Positions 44,978-59,000 are shown, counted from the first letter of the stretch. The stretch is 64,000 nucleotides of DNA from Euwallacea fornicatus (GCF_040115645.1 NC_089578.1:1550001-1614000); one strand, 5' to 3'. Notes: generated by a model not told the origin, from the letters alone. Numbers and translations are program-made.

Positions 44978-46944
44978 ACAAAAACTTGCACTTGTCGGGA
45001 GTGACAAGTGACGATCGCCGAGCAGGCGCACTCGGGCGCGTTCCTCTAAGCTTCGCTAGGCTCGCGTCGTCTTAAGCCGATCGGGTAAGCCGCTTGTCTC
45101 GTTCGCTTTTGGAAGAAATTAATCTGAATGTGGCGTGGGATGGAGATTCTCGGATGGGGCCTGGAGGTAATTAAACCTTAACGTTACACATTAATTTCCG
45201 CTGGTCGGGTGGACGTCGATCCGTCGCACCGTCAAAAATGTTCCATCGAAAGACCGGACCTTGGCACCGTTTCCGAAAACGGGATTTTCGATATTTGCGC
45301 TAAACCGCACGGTTAATTACGACAATGCACTACGCAATGCATCATCGTAATTAGTCTTGCATGCATCGGATGACGGTTCATCAGCACAGTTGGAAGCAAA
45401 AGCTGAATTCAAAACCGTTAAAATCCAAGATGGCGTCCCCGAGAAAAGTCAAACGTTAATGGCGATCGCCAAGAACGAAATTGGCCTCGCTGGTTACTTA
45501 ATCTTCTCGATCGAAATGGTGTTGATGCTAACTGGTATTTAACGCAAGCACCAGGTTTTCATGTATCGCTAGTCACAAAACCGCATGTACGTGGGACGCC
45601 CTCGGTCTGATTACCACAGTGAATAATCAATACTTACCATTGCTAGCCTTGTGAGCAGTGACTCTGTATATTTAGCAAAGAATATTTCAAATGCCTCGAT
45701 ATGAGACTAGATATTGCATTTCGTAAGGTAGCACGTTTGCTACCAGAGCGGTCTTTCTCGAAAATGTTCACGTGTCTACGTTTATTAACGTTAAAGTCCC
45801 GTAAGGTTGCCTCGCTTAGCAACATTACATATATCAGGTAATGTTGGATTTCCCGGTCGGACATCAGCAAATTTCTAAGCGAAGCAGCCTCCCGAACTGC
45901 GATTTTCACATTAACAAATATAAACAGAGTTGAGTTCGCCACATCTCCTGGAAACGTTCTTATGAAGTGGAACGGTGCGGAGCGTAAAAATAAAACGATA
46001 AAAGTTTTGATTTAATGTATTTATCAGAGATTTCAAACTTACATAAACCAAATCATTTTTAAAGAAATAACAGTAAATATATTCTACATTTACAATAAAG
46101 AGTATATGAAGAGAATTATTATTTTTATACCATAATACGTAATATAAAGTGCGCGGGAGCATACCCAGCGTTGGAATATTTTTATAAGTTTGTTATTTCC
46201 TTGAAAATTGCCAAAAGTAAAATTTTATTTCAAAATAAAAAGGTACTAAATTCTGTCATGGAGCGTTGTACCCCTCAAGTACGCGCAGAAAACTCTTCTA
46301 TCACTACTACGCTCTCCAACTTATGTTCTGATTGAAGGGCTCCACTTGGAGGAACAACTTGCCATTTAGCAATGCCACAGCAAGTGAAATAAGCCGTACT
46401 AGCAAGACCTCGTTCTGGCCGTTTAATCGAAAATATCGAGTTTCTTCTTTTTGAAAGCCGACGTTCTATATAAAATGTGATTTTCCATTTCCATACAAAA
46501 CTTCCCTTTACTAAAATAAGAAAGTTATAACAATATTCCACAATTATGTGTCGCATCCTATTCTTATATAAACGTTTCAAAAACTGGGACTAATATCCGA
46601 TTGTATCGTTCAAAAATTTAATAGAAATCGGTAGGTACCCGTATTTATTTATATAAATCATAAACAGTAACGACGAAATAGAAGTAATGATGATTGGGCT
46701 AACCAACTTTACAAATAACGCAATTAAACAAAATCTAATAAACATATCACTTTGAGAGTAAAATTGTATATTTGCTTGAGTTACAAGCGGAGATAAATAA
46801 ACAATTTTTCGCTTATATCAGAAGGTAAACTTGCCCTTCAACTGCTCTATTGTTAAACATAAATAACGATGAACAATAAATTATTATTGGAATGTAAAAG
46901 AGATCCAAAACTTAAACTTTACGAAAAAAAACTCATTTCTTGTA

Positions 46945-48590
46945 TCATTTAGCGTTTGCGCTATTCTGCTTTCTTGCAGATCCCTGATCAACTACCATTT
47001 CATTTGTAACATGTTCCCAAGCATTAACGCTGGCTTCATAGTAATTTATCTGCTTATTAACAAAATCCAATAGGATTTTCTTGATGCATTGTTTTTTTTC
47101 TGGTTGCCAGCCGTTAAGGTCGCTACGCAGACATTCATTTGCCATTTCCAGGCTGTCTTGCGACATTTCCACTTTCTTAAGCAATTGCGGAATGCACGCA
47201 CCTAGTTTTTCTAGTTTGTCATCATTGCTTGTTTGTTTCCATATAGTGAAACTACTCGAGTTTTGAGCCGGTCCATCCTGGGACATTGCTAGTAACTAGA
47301 GAACAGAAATGATAGGTCAAAAACAATCAATATTACATAACAAACCTTGTCTTTTTCATTGTGCCTCTTATTCAACTCATCCAACGATGACTCATATGTA
47401 TACTGATAAGACTCCCGTTTCTTTAGCGTTTCCTGAACTACCTCAATGTATTGCAAAAACTCTCTAATAGGCACTCCCATAACGCCATTATAGCAATGAA
47501 CTAAGGCACTTTGTGCAGCCATGCTCCTTTCGTGAGCATTCCCAATATTCTCCAACATTGTGCACAGCTGGGGCTCCAAATTGGCCCATTTAGTGAATAT
47601 AGGATAGTAAATGTTTAACTCTGATATTAAATCTGTGTGTTCTTTGTTAATTCTACTGGATATTCGTTCTATGGCAGTTAGTTTATCAGTGAGTATTAGA
47701 AGGTACAATTTCATTTTATCAAATTCTATGTGTCGGTTTTTCAAAAAGGAATGAGAAGAATTTCCTTGGCTGATTGTTGCTAGATTACCGTTGCTACTTG
47801 TAATGGAGCTTCTTTTTTTCTTATATGTAGCAAAGTCCTTTTAGAAGAGATAGGCAGTGGTTAATCAACAAAATTTGAGTTATAAACTTACGGGGGGCGA
47901 AGCAGTAAGGAAAATTTTAAAATTCTCATTGCAACTGAGGATGGGGTGTTGGCAAATCCTCGCTATAAATATGTTAAGAGATTTCATCCTTGCTAAAATA
48001 AAGTCTTTGGAGTACCTATCTAGCTGCCCTATTAGTGAATGTTTTCCTGGGAGTGGCTAGTAATAAGTTTGAGCATAAATGATAAAATTAGTAGTAGAAA
48101 ACGACATTGAATACTTACAGGTACAATACAAAATTGATGACACTCCATTAACTTTTGCCTCAGCCAGAGAAAATCATTGTATCTCCTCCTTACCACATAT
48201 TCATGATTAGGAAACTCTATCCTAGCTACTCGAGTAGTGACACGGAATGTAATGTAAGTCTCCATAGTTTCCAGATTCTTCTCTGGATTATCAATCTTAA
48301 CGCACAGATCTGAATTCTCGTCCATGTTGAGCTCGGACAAATTTTCAATATCATGTATACTCCAAAAGCTTTCAATGCTCGGGGACAGTACCTACAAAAT
48401 AAATTGTTGTCTCAAGCAATTATCACTTGCAAAACAGTTGCGTTACTAGTGAATTATTGTCGTTATCAAAGGTTGATCCGCTGCACACACTGAAATGGTC
48501 AAAGTCCTTGGAATTTTCTTTTAAGACTAATGGAGAGACTTCTTTGGGTTCTGAGACTACTTTAAGGACGGCGGAGCTGCTACTTTCCAT
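46945..48590 (-). CDS. Snx7/30: Sorting nexin 7/30 (PX-BAR protein)
   Basis: A peripheral endosomal membrane protein; in other animals SNX7/SNX30 pair with SNX4 in endosome-to-recycling tubulation and autophagy. Exons: 48590-48447 (start MESSSSAVLKVVSEPKEVSP), 48391-48119, about 48057-47892, about 47841-47347, about 47300-46945; roughly 475 residues. The PX domain spans the second and third exons: DLCVKIDNPEKNLETMETYI, RRRYNDFLWLRQKL (phosphoinositide-binding RRR-Y-DF), LDRYSKDFILARMKSL. The rest is a BAR-type helical region with SNX7/30-specific IREFLQYIEVVQETLKKRES and INYYEASVNAWEHV near the C-terminus. The start codon lies 192 bp from the start of an oppositely oriented ORF, suggesting a shared promoter. 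Confidence 0.9.
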
Positions 48591-48782
48591 ATTTGAGATG
48601 TGACTATTTTGAGTTGTGATGTTAAGTTATTTATTCATACTACAAGGTAAAGGACTGCCTTTTTGCCTTCTTATCGTGTAATTTTTAATTTTTCATTTTT
48701 TTGAAAGTTTTTATTTACTCGTCTTGTGTTTATCACCCAATGTCAGTTGACAGTGACAGTTCTAGGTTAAAGATTTTTGACG

Positions 48783-49055
48783 ATGAAAATAAGTTTTTCT
48801 TTCAATGAAATTGAAAGTACGGCAACGGCGCGAGTAGGGCGGCTAAAAGACATATTTATTTCGGTTAAAATTGAAACGAAGACTGGATCATTTAGTAGAG
48901 AATTTTTCGATGAATTATTGAAAATAAGCCCCGAAATTGTGGTCGCGCTTTCCAGCCGAACGCTCCCTAATATCATTAAACCGCAATTGGCGATGCTCAT
49001 TCTAAAAACAATTGATTCTGACAGTGACATGTTTACGTCAGTGCTCGCCACGTAA
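48783..49055 (+). CDS. Uncharacterised 90-codon ORF, divergent from the sorting nexin
   Basis: A single-exon ORF from ATG 48783 to TAA 49055. Sequence begins MKISFSFNEIESTATARVGR and contains FSREFFDELLKISPEIVVAL and RTLPNIIKPQLAMLIL, an amphipathic, helix-prone composition. No signal peptide, membrane segment or family motif was recognised. Its position in a short head-to-head promoter with the sorting nexin and its balanced amino-acid use support a real small gene. It could instead be the first exon of a longer transcript or a 5' part of the twinfilin transcription unit. Confidence 0.5.
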   Translation: MKISFSFNEIESTATARVGRLKDIFISVKIETKTGSFSREFFDELLKISPEIVVALSSRTLPNIIKPQLAMLILKTIDSDSDMFTSVLAT

Positions 49056-49252
49056 AAAAAAATAAGAGTTTTTGAAAATTTTTGAAGTGTAGTGTACCTA
49101 AACCAACATTCGTCTGAGAAAATAAACACAAATAACGCGAAAATCAAAGTTTAGTACTATAAAAACAACCTCAAAAATTCGTCTGAACGTTTATTTATAG
49201 AGCTTTATTGTTGGCGTAAAACTGCAGTCTACTTTTTTTTATTTCTGGAACG

Positions 49253-50608
49253 ATGTCGCACCAAACGGGCATAAAAGGTAAGAATTTTTAATTTATAGCC
49301 CGGTTATTATTAGTGGGACATGATCGATTTCAGCCAACGAAGAACTTAAAAGGTTTTTCTCAAAATGCAAAGATGGTAAAGTCAGGGTTTTCAAAGTTTC
49401 CATAGAGAACGGTATGTATTACTTTTTTTTGGTCTGCATTAACTTCTTTTAAAACGCCTATTGTGGCAGAGCAATTGGTGTTGAAGGACCAACACAACGA
49501 GAAACACAATTGGGAGAAAGATTATGATAAATATGTGATACCTTTGATCGAAGAAAACCAGCCTTGTTACATCTTGTACAGGTTCCATAATTTTCCAATG
49601 GGATTAATTGAACTTGCAACATAATTTTAACCTTCCTAGATTAGACAATAAGAATTCCCTAGGATACGAATGGCTGTTCATAAGCTGGTCCCCAGATTCG
49701 GCTGCAGTTCGTCAAAAGATGCTCTATGCATCCACTAAAGCCACCCTAAAGCAGGAATTTGGCACATCCCAAATCAAAGATGAATTACATGGTACATCTC
49801 TGGTGAGTCAATGGTTAAAATGAGACTTTTTGCTGATTTTTCGTTGGTTTAGTCTGAAGTGACTTTAGCAGGTTACAAAAAACATAAAAAAAGTGTTGCC
49901 TCTCCTGCTCCTTTGTCAATGAGAGAGGAGGAAATGCAAGAGCTGAGAAAAACAGAGGTTAACACTGAAATTAGTATCAGCACAAAACAACAAACTCTAG
50001 GTGGAGTGGCATTTCCTCTAACAGAGGCAGCTCAACAAGCTATTGCAGATATGGCCAGGGGGTCTTACGATTATTTGCAGTTGCGAATTGATATACCTGA
50101 AGAAACAATTCACCTGGTTTGTGCAGAGAACATTTCTATTGAAAAATTGCCCTCAAAGATCCCTTCAGATATGGGAAGATATCATTTGTACAAATTTAAA
50201 CATACATACGAAGGAAATTATGTAGAGAGCATTGGTAACTGAACTTGTACTTGATGAGTTTTTATATAACAAGTGACATTTTTCATTTAAGTATTTATAT
50301 ATTCTATGCCAGGATACAATTGCACAGTCAAAGAGAGAATGTTGTACTCCAGCTGCAAAAACCCACTCACTGTCAGCATTACCAGTCTAGGTTTGGATAT
50401 AAATAAGAAGGCATAAAAACACCTATTTTCATATTCCATAATTTAATTTTCTTAATTTTTCTAGATTGAAATTGACACTGCTTCAGAATTAACAGAACAA
50501 TTTTTATATGAAGAACTGCATCCAACAAATAATATGCATAAACCCAAATTTGCCAAGCCAAAAGGCCCTCCTAGCAGAGGACCTAAACGACTAACAAAAA
50601 ATCAGTAA
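49253..50608 (+). CDS. twf: Twinfilin
   Basis: A cytoplasmic actin-monomer-sequestering and filament-end protein with two ADF-homology domains. It starts MSHQTGIKANEELKRFFSKC, near-identical in plan to vertebrate twinfilin (MSHQTGI). The first ADF-H domain includes NWEKDYDKYVIPLIEENQPC, GYEWLFISWSPD and VRQKMLYASTKATLKQEFG. A linker with SPAPLSMREEEMQEL precedes the second ADF-H domain (TLGGVAFPLTEAAQQAIADM, RYHLYKFKHTYEGNYVES, VFIYSMPGYNCTVKERMLYS). The tail KPKFAKPKGPPSRGPKRLTK matches the conserved C-terminal motif that binds capping protein and phosphoinositides. Seven small exons (about 49253-49279, 49334-49411, 49469-49579, 49640-49802, 49853-50235, about 50297-50388, about 50465-50608) give roughly 345 residues, the normal length. 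Confidence 0.95.
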
Positions 50609-51360
50609 TAACTCTGAAGTGATAAAATCAGCAACTGGTTGTTGGTGATTATTGAAGTGGTGAAGTATTATATGCGCTCAAATATGACCATGTTCTTGCT
50701 GTTGTAGCTTTATTGTATTTTTCTACTATTATATTATGCCCAGCTAGTGTGTTTCTTAATGGTTACTATTAAGGTGAAAGCTAATTGAATCAAATCCATT
50801 TGAAAGTTTAGTTGATTTAAGTTTACTTATTTTAGCCTGAAAGTAAATACAAAACAGTTGATTTCTGAATTGTATTTGTTATTCTATGTATGTGTTTACT
50901 GGTGATATTCATATAAACAATACTTCCACATGTGCACAGCAAAATATGCGTTATATTGGACAAAGTAGTAAGAAAAAGGTCAGATGAGATTTTATCATAT
51001 GGATTTCATGAAACCAACACTAAAGATATCTAACTACTTGGCAAAAGTTTAATGTCAGAGAGAAAGTTGAGATCCCCAAAAGAACATTAAGAGGAGAGAA
51101 CTCAACTCCTTATATGGTTACACACGCAATAAGAATTAACATGATGGTTTCGATCTATTTCGCCACTATCACCATCTCTAAAGAATCAGTAAGCTAATTG
51201 TGTTTTCAGGAGGAGACCATGTATCTAACAATTGCCAAACAAAGGAATCAGAAAACCTAAAGAAGAATATTACTCAGAGAGGAGGGGGCGACCAATTCTG
51301 TTCAAGTAAATACTTTACAAAGTTTTTCATATTATTTTATTTACAAACAAAAACACAACA
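50609..51360. other. Convergent 3' intergenic region (twinfilin / TIMMDC1)
   Basis: AT-rich sequence holding the two 3' UTRs. No additional gene or repeat was recognised. Confidence 0.6.
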
Positions 51361-52421
51361 TTACTTTGGGACTAAAATAATATGCTTTCTATTATCTTGC
51401 CCTTCTAAATTATCTAAACTTTTTCCTGCTTCCCCCACCTCATCATTATGTATCTTCAATACTGCTAAATCTTCCGCTTCACGTATCTTCTCTATTCCTT
51501 TTCTGAAGTGTTCATCACGGGTATTCTTAAATTTTGACTGCCAGTATCTAGTTTCTTCCATTGTTAACCCTGTCATATATAAAATGCCCATTGTGGCACT
51601 ACCACAAATAAACCCCAATGCTGATCCTGCAAAAAATTTGTTTACTTTTGAATAATTTATTAATAATATCAGTACCTAAAACTCCTCCAACAATCCAGCC
51701 TCTAGGACCCATATTAAATTTGTATAAAGACCCAGTTATCCCTCCTGCGCACACATAGTCAAATATCCCGTACTTATTTCTGTAGACTTGTATAAGAGTG
51801 GATACACCTCTGGAAGTAATTTATCTAGTGTTCTGGAAAATTTTTAAAATACTGAACTACTTACACGAAACTAGTGGTGAACAAAGTCAACCTCCAGCCC
51901 CACTTGAATGAACCTTTGCCAAATCCAACAGTTACAGCATCTTGGAGTTTTTTCTGTAGAATCACATTAAAAGCTTATTTATTGAGATCTTAAAATTTAC
52001 ATACCTTTGCCTCAAGAGGTGTACGAAATGTTGTTGCTTCATTGTTTTTTATGAATTGCTCATAGGCATGCCGGCCTTGCCTTGTCCCACCATATATCAC
52101 TCCAATCAACATACTCATTGAGGCAGCTTGTATCACAGTGTGAAATTCTTGGGTGATATTGCCAAATTCACTGAAAAACATCCCTGTTAAGGACGTTATT
52201 TGGACACATGTAAAATAAAGGTATGTTAGTGTTATTTGCCCCTTACTCAAACTGAAACATTTGTTTTACACGGTCCCATCCAGTTTCGGATGAAATACTT
52301 GGTTCAAGTGCTGACATTTGTTCTGTTTTTGTTGCATTCACCAACTTGTCATTACTCCAGAGTTCAGACAAGAATGGTAGAAAACCGTACTTTATGGGGC
52401 CTCTGCACGCACGAACACTCA
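51361..52421 (-). CDS. Timmdc1: TIMMDC1, mitochondrial complex I assembly factor
   Basis: An inner-membrane protein of the Tim17/22/23 fold that assists assembly of the ND1 module of complex I. Start MSVRACRGPIKYGFLPFLSE at 52421. The first exon contains SETGWDRVKQMFQF, matching SGWDRLRELF of the human protein; the donor TTTGA/GTAAGG joins in frame to EFGNITQEFHTVIQAASMSM. Tim17-like membrane hairpins follow (LIGVIYGGTRQGRHAYEQFI, FKWGWRLTLFTTSFVGVSTL, VCAGGITGSLYKFNMGPRGW, GGVLGSALGFICGSATMGIL). The C-terminal tail is hydrophilic (EETRYWQSKFKNTRDEHF) and ends LVPK. Length is within the family range, and no frame break was seen. It is divergent from Integrator subunit 1 across about 600 bp. 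Confidence 0.92.
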
Positions 52422-53029
52422 TGTTTGCGGGTTTAAACTTTAACTAGCTTTAAATAGAACTTTGCAATTAATTAAATCACATTAACAAAAATTTTTAAAT
52501 ATGTATCTTGAAGATGTAAGATGTGACATAACCTCAAAATTTTTGCATTCATGTCCTTTCTGATCAAGTCTAGTTAAAAAATATGGCAACGTCGCTGGGA
52601 GTTTTAAGAGTCCGCCATTTTGTTTTTATAGGAATGCTTTATAGATAATTTTAAACTTTTCTTACTTCTAGTGCTTTCACTTGTTATTCCTCTGTTATTA
52701 TTATTATTTTTAATTTTAAAGAACCAAATAATTTTTGAATAAATAATATCCTTCCGTTCCTGCCAAGGGATCTAGCTGCAGATAAAAGGACTAATAACTT
52801 ATCAGGCGATGCATTTTGGAACGTTTGTGACTTATGTCACTGTCAGACCTGTTTCATTTGTTTTTTTAACTGGCTGCTGTTTACAATTTTTAATTTTTCC
52901 GTTCCCCGTTAAGACCAATTTATTTTATAATAAAATTGCAAAAATTAGCAATTAAGATAAATTAAATGTTTACAAATTCGTTCATTAATTGGTTAGGGGG
53001 CTATCTGTAACAACCGTTATTTTCTGACT
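52422..53029. promoter_or_regulatory. Divergent promoter region TIMMDC1 / IntS1
   Basis: The roughly 600 bp between the two start codons must contain both 5' UTRs and promoters. AT-rich, without a clear TATA box, as is usual for housekeeping genes. No other feature was seen. Confidence 0.5.
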
Positions 53030-56000
53030 ATGGACCGCACAAAATCTACCCAGGGTACCAGAGGCCCTAAAGCCAAAATTACTCAACAGTTACCGGATTC
53101 ATTTATCGCCCTTGGAGCGAAACCAGGAACCTCTAGGGATGATCCTAAAAGGGCCATTCCCCTACCAAAAAACTCAACAGGACCATCAAGTGCTGGTAAG
53201 TAATTTCTTTCGTTCTAAAGGAAACATTTGGCTTCACACTTAACAGCAGGGCCCTAGAGAAATGTAAAACCATATTTGCAAATATCTAAAGACTCAAAAT
53301 AAAATTTGATTAAGCTATGGGTGGAAGCTATTTCTGTGGGACTTATGTTATATGTGGCACTCGTAAATCTGCACCAGTATGGACTGGACTGACAGATTGT
53401 TTGAAATCAGTGCATTGCATTTATTGAAATCTGTATCAACTGATATTACAGTATCAGAAGCCCAGAAAAATGTTTAAAGATGAAAAACGCTTTGAATTTA
53501 CTGAGTCATTCTTCAAAGGAGCTTATTCTGTATATAACACGTGGATAGTATTTTTTCTAAAATAGTCACTATTGACGTTACATCTAATATCCATATTACA
53601 GTAATTTTTGATTACTATGCTGAATAGATACCCTTAAACAAGTTCAACATATTTTAAAGGTAGGAGATACATATATATTGTATATAGAGTAAAAGTATGC
53701 ATGTCCACTTCAAATTTCCAATATTTTTCTGGATAACTTCCCAAAACCTGAAGACACTCTCAATATGTAGATTATTACACACTCAGACATTCCCACCTTT
53801 TGCCTTAAACTGAATGATCCTAGTTTTTTTTTACGTCATCATCGCCCTACCTAATAAATTTTTTTCCAGTGTGGATGGAGTAGTCAGTTTTATATTAAAA
53901 TTTACGACCAAAGCTGTGGTAAAATCATTAAATTTGCTAATAAATGAATACATTGCTCAACATTTTCCATGTGCTCCTAAATATGCAAACTTTTTAAAAT
54001 TCAAATATTCTATTAGGCCCCTAAAGTACAGAGGCAATTATATCTTAAATAAACACTGATACAGTTTGTTAATCTAATCCATACCACCAGAGGACCTTGT
54101 GCGTGCCAGGTATATATGTATGTACAAATCATAATGGTGGGTAAATTTATTTTTTAAAGCACCTGTTGATAAACTTAAAAGAGATGCAAGTTCAGCAAGT
54201 TTAGCGGTTCCTCCTTCAAAAAAAATCAAAGTCAGTATACCAGGTGTATCTAGGCCCGGAATAGGAGGAGCTGCTTGCTCAAGTTTATTACCAATTGACC
54301 GTATGGCTGGTGGATCCTCCAGTGTGGAACCTTGGGAAGGTTTAGCCATTGAATGTGAAATTGGAGAAGTCTTTGACAAAGTTTTGCAAAATGTTCAATT
54401 AGGCAATGTGGACAAAGCTGTAGGTTTCAGTACACTTCACACAATATGAGATATGTCAGTGTTTATAATTTTAGATTGGCTATGTTTTGGGTGTCATTAA
54501 AGGGTTGCGAGCAATAAAATCAAAGCCATGCAAGATGGTATGGTCAACTCTATTATCAGTTGCTAGTCTTAAGCCAGATATTTTTGTCAGCGAGCATGTA
54601 GTTAATGCAATGGTTAATGTTTTAAGAAGAGATATTAGTGCAGGCTTAAAAGGAGTGCATAAAAATAATATCCACATTAACCCACTGTTTCTCAATTTAA
54701 TATGCCATACCTTTGCTGATAAGGATGACTGGCCAGAGGCATTTATCAAGGTATAAACATATTTCAAAATATAACCAATAATACAATAGTTTATTATTAT
54801 TTTCTTAGATGTATGTGGAAGATGCAATAGGTGACCGAATCATCATTGACAGCCCTTTTGCCAAACCATTCATAGACAATGTAACTACAGCATTTCATAC
54901 CAAAACACCACCTTCCTCTCTTTTAAAATTAGAAACTTGGACAACTGCAGCTAGAGATACTTCTAGCCCATTGACCATCAACAGTTTAGACGATGACGAT
55001 TGTAAGTTTTTATTCTAGATTCAAAACTATTGTATTAAGTTATTAAAATTTTTCCAGCTGCAAATGAGCAAAAGGCACTGGTGGAAAATTGGCATATAAA
55101 AACCGTTCCAAGGTACACTCACGCGCAAGAGAAAGTGGAACAAATAGTATTAGAAGCTATCAAAGAGCTCTTGGCTCGCAGGCAGCAACCAGAAACTATT
55201 AGCAAGAATTTCGTTCGTCTACTGAGTACTGCATGCGGTTTGAATGAAATAAGGATAATAGGCGTGTCTCGCATCGAAGCCTGGTTACACAACCACAAAT
55301 TAATGAAACCCGCTCAGGAGTTGCTAGCATATCTATGCTACAATTGTTCTGCCAGTTCTCAGCGTGATGTGGAGGTTATAGCGCAATTGAGCAAGCTGCG
55401 TTTGAAGAACAAACCGATGGTGAATTACTTCAATAACTGCCTCAGAGAAATGGTAGTGTCGTTCCAGGAAAATTTATACCCTTTATTGAAATATACCATC
55501 TACAACGAGCTCAGCAACGCGAGGAATCCTAATAATTTGATTGTGGTTGGAGCATTGTTTCAAGTTAAGCCTGATCATGCCGCCGATGCTTTGGCAGATA
55601 TTTGTCTGGTGAGTAATCATCAAGAAGCTTTTTTTATAAACCTACGACACGTCTTTACTTTTGAAACATTTCAGGAACTCTTACTGAACAAAGACGACTA
55701 TTTGCGCTCATTACGCGCGCTTCTCAAGGAAATTAACAGAGTTCTGCGTCACGATTTCAATCTTTTAAGTGTAGTTCACTCGTTACTGCGCGAAAGAAAG
55801 GACTTGATACCCGCCATACGAGACCACGAATTCAGAGAACGCATGTTCTTGTCTCTAGTCGACTTGGTGTCGATGTGCATGCTGTTATGCGTCAGTCCAC
55901 AAGTGCGAGATGCAGCCACGCAAAGCAAACGAGACGTTTCGGTTTTAAAAGCATTTAAAATGCAAGTTTCCAATATCCAGAGAGAATGTGTCACGTGGCT

Positions 56001-59000
56001 TCAAGACTCGGCTTTGAGAGTGTTTAGACCGAGTGTTCCGGATTTTCATCACGCCTTATTGAAGGTGCGTATTACGAGAAAAGTGGTTTAACTTATATTT
56101 ACAGTTCTTTGGTGCTAGTACTCCAGTTCTCATCAATTTTAACGCCCTACTTTTGGTTAATTGGGGAATATATTCATTAAATAATTTCAACTTAATTGAA
56201 AAAAAACCATAGTCGTAGTAGAGTCCTATTTGAAGTCACGATAACTTCGGAAAACATACAAAATGAACAAACTTTGAAAAGTTATTGCCGCTCGAGTAGT
56301 CGCTCTACAGCAATGATTTTCGGTGTCAAAGACGTCTCATGTATTGTGACCAATCAATAAAAAATTTCATTTAATTGGTGAAGAAGCAGTGGCAAAACAC
56401 GAATGTTTTTTAAGGTCTTATTTTTGGAACAATCGGAACACTATTACAAGGTAGACTCATGGCCGGGCGAAAACGAACGCAACCTTTTCTTGAGACTAGC
56501 AAGTGAGGTGCCCCTCTTGCAAGCCACCTTGCTACGCATCCTGCTAATAGGAATATCCAAAGAACATCCCATTACGCCCACCGAAATTACCGACATCGTT
56601 GAACAGCTGATTAAAAGGGCGGCAAACTTGCCTCAAGACTGCGGCCCTACTTTGCTAGTGGACAAGGTGGAAATTCTCGACTTTTTCTTTAACTTATGTA
56701 GCTATAATTATCCCGAAAATATCACTCTGCCACACGGATATCTGCCACCCAAATTGGCCATTTCGAACATGTATTGGAAAGTGTGGTTGATGCTACTGAT
56801 ATTGGCGGCGCACAATCCTTTAGCCATCGGAAGTTTGGCTTGGAATAAATATCCCACTTTGAGAATGTTTATGGAAATGTGCATCACAAAGTACGTGCAA
56901 ATATCTTAATTCAGAGACGACACCTAAGTGTGCGTATGAATCCAATGTTTCCTGCTCATTTAAATACACGAGACAGGTGTGTCAAGAGTTGGAGTGAGTA
57001 GTGCTTGAACGCGACGTCACACTCAAGTGTCATTTCTGGATGTGGTCTACCGCCTTAGTTTAAAGTCTCCTTTAAAAATATATTTTAGTTACTTTCAATT
57101 CCCTCCGCCTACAATGATATCCGTGGAAGAAGACTTTGCTAGTAAAGAGCTGCAAGTTTTAGCTTTAGAAAAACAAACTATCCTCGAATTTGAATCTCAT
57201 TTGGCCGCAGCCAGTACGAAGGCAGAAATCAATGAGCAAACCAGCCTGCTTTTGCCGCAGTTAATGGAACTGAATCCCTTTGGGGATGCCAGAAGGCCTC
57301 CTCCTCCAGTGTTAGATCAGCTGCAGACGCTTAACAATTCTCACAGGCTTGGACACTTATTGTGCAAATCCAGGCATCCGGATTTTCTGCTCGATATCAT
57401 GTCTCGTCAAGGAGGTAAGATCCTTTTTGCTCATCTTCAATTGCGGAAAAAAACTTGCTTGAATGAAGGTTCTTTCTTCAAAAACGACACAGAGATGAAA
57501 AATATTATGATTTCAATTTTATGGATGTGCAGGGTGTTTGTATTGAAGCCAGCTTTGGGATGGAAAAGCCGAGGCACTGCATATTATTAGACACTTCGTA
57601 TTAACCTTCTTGGGGGTACAAACGTCTTTAAATTTGATAGAATTAACACAAAAAGGCTATTCAGAATTTAAAATAAAAATTGTTGTTATTATCATCATTG
57701 TGTTATTATATTTTTACGTAAGTGAACGCGTAAATTATATTTTCGAATTCTCATTTTAAGGTACAGCTCACATGCCTTGGCTGGCCGAACTGGTCCACAG
57801 CTCCGAAGGAGTTTTATCCCACCTGCCTGTACAGTGTTTGTGCGAATATTTGCTGTCTACGGCGCCTGCAGAAAAACTTACAAAGCACGGGCAGCTTTTA
57901 GCCCATTTAAGGGGGGTAGTGAACGGCCCCGATCCGCAGTCTGCTTGCGAGGTACTGGAATATCTTTTTCGGAGATTGACCTCAGATCACGGCGCCAGCA
58001 GAGTGCAGGCCACGAAAGGATTAGGTCTGATCCTGTCTCCTTCCGAGGACTCTGACGTTGGAGCTGATGGTTACTCGAACTGGTTGTCTCAGTACATAAA
58101 GCATTTCGCACACTTCGCGTTAATTAAACCGGTTTTGGTGCAGTTTCTCCGGCAAGCTTTGCAAATCGAGACCAATCCTGTGATAGTATCGAGCTACATT
58201 AACTTTTTGGGCACTCAAGATTGTTATGAATCTTTTTCGGACCTTAATGATTTAATTACGGACTTGTCTTCGGTAATAATCGAGCGGCACAGTGTGGCTT
58301 CGTATGTTTTGCCAGGAGAGGATAATGCAACATTGAAAAATCTACTGCAATTGTTCGGGCTCTACACCACGAAAGCCAAAGAGAATGTGGAGGAGTCTTA
58401 TAGCGTGCATCAATCATATAACAATGAATATGTGATTGTTTCATGGGGCACTGGGGAGCAATGCGCCATGCAACCTTTAGTTATACACGCTTCTATAGTG
58501 CTCTTAACCTACGGCCCTTTGGGGATGTTCGAGCCCTTCAATGCGCTGCTTAATGTGTGGTTTCCCGTCAACATGGACCATCCACGGGCCTACTCTCCGG
58601 ACACGTCAGAAACTACTTCCTATTTACCCGACTGGATGAAATTGAGGATGATCAGATCGAACGTTCCTAGGCTGGTCGATGCGGCAATTGAGAAACTCGA
58701 ACCTCCGAAATTGGTGCTCTTTATCCAGTCTTTTGGCATACCTACAAGTTCCATAAGCAAGCTTCTGAATACCTTGGATAAGGCCACAATATTAGATCAA
58801 AAGCTGGTGGTAGATTCAGTTTTGGATAAAACCTACATGATTCAGTTGGTAGAAGTGCAGAATAAAAGGGGAGCAGTCGGGGGAGATATTTTTGTGAAAG
58901 CTATAGAAATGCAGTTGCCTCCATCGCAAGAGATGGATGTAGCAGTTGATGTGGAGAATAAAGGGGCGTTGCCTGTGATGACTCAAAGCGGCAATGTCGT

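Larger units (their letters stand above)
43412..46944. other. Gene-less spacer between Megf8 and the sorting nexin
   Basis: Holds the Megf8 promoter/5' UTR, a possible short MITE (43560-43825), an (AAT)n tract (44960-44977) and a more GC-rich island at about 45.0-45.5 kb. Short ORFs at 44374-44580 (-) and 45357-45542 (+) have no recognisable domain or splice context. Confidence 0.55.

Noticed and set aside
45357..45542. 61-codon ORF on the plus strand
   Set aside because: No domain, no splice context, no similarity to known protein motifs; likely chance in a GC-richer patch.
54480..54827. 115-residue ORF on the minus strand within IntS1
   Set aside because: Shadow of IntS1 exons on the opposite strand.
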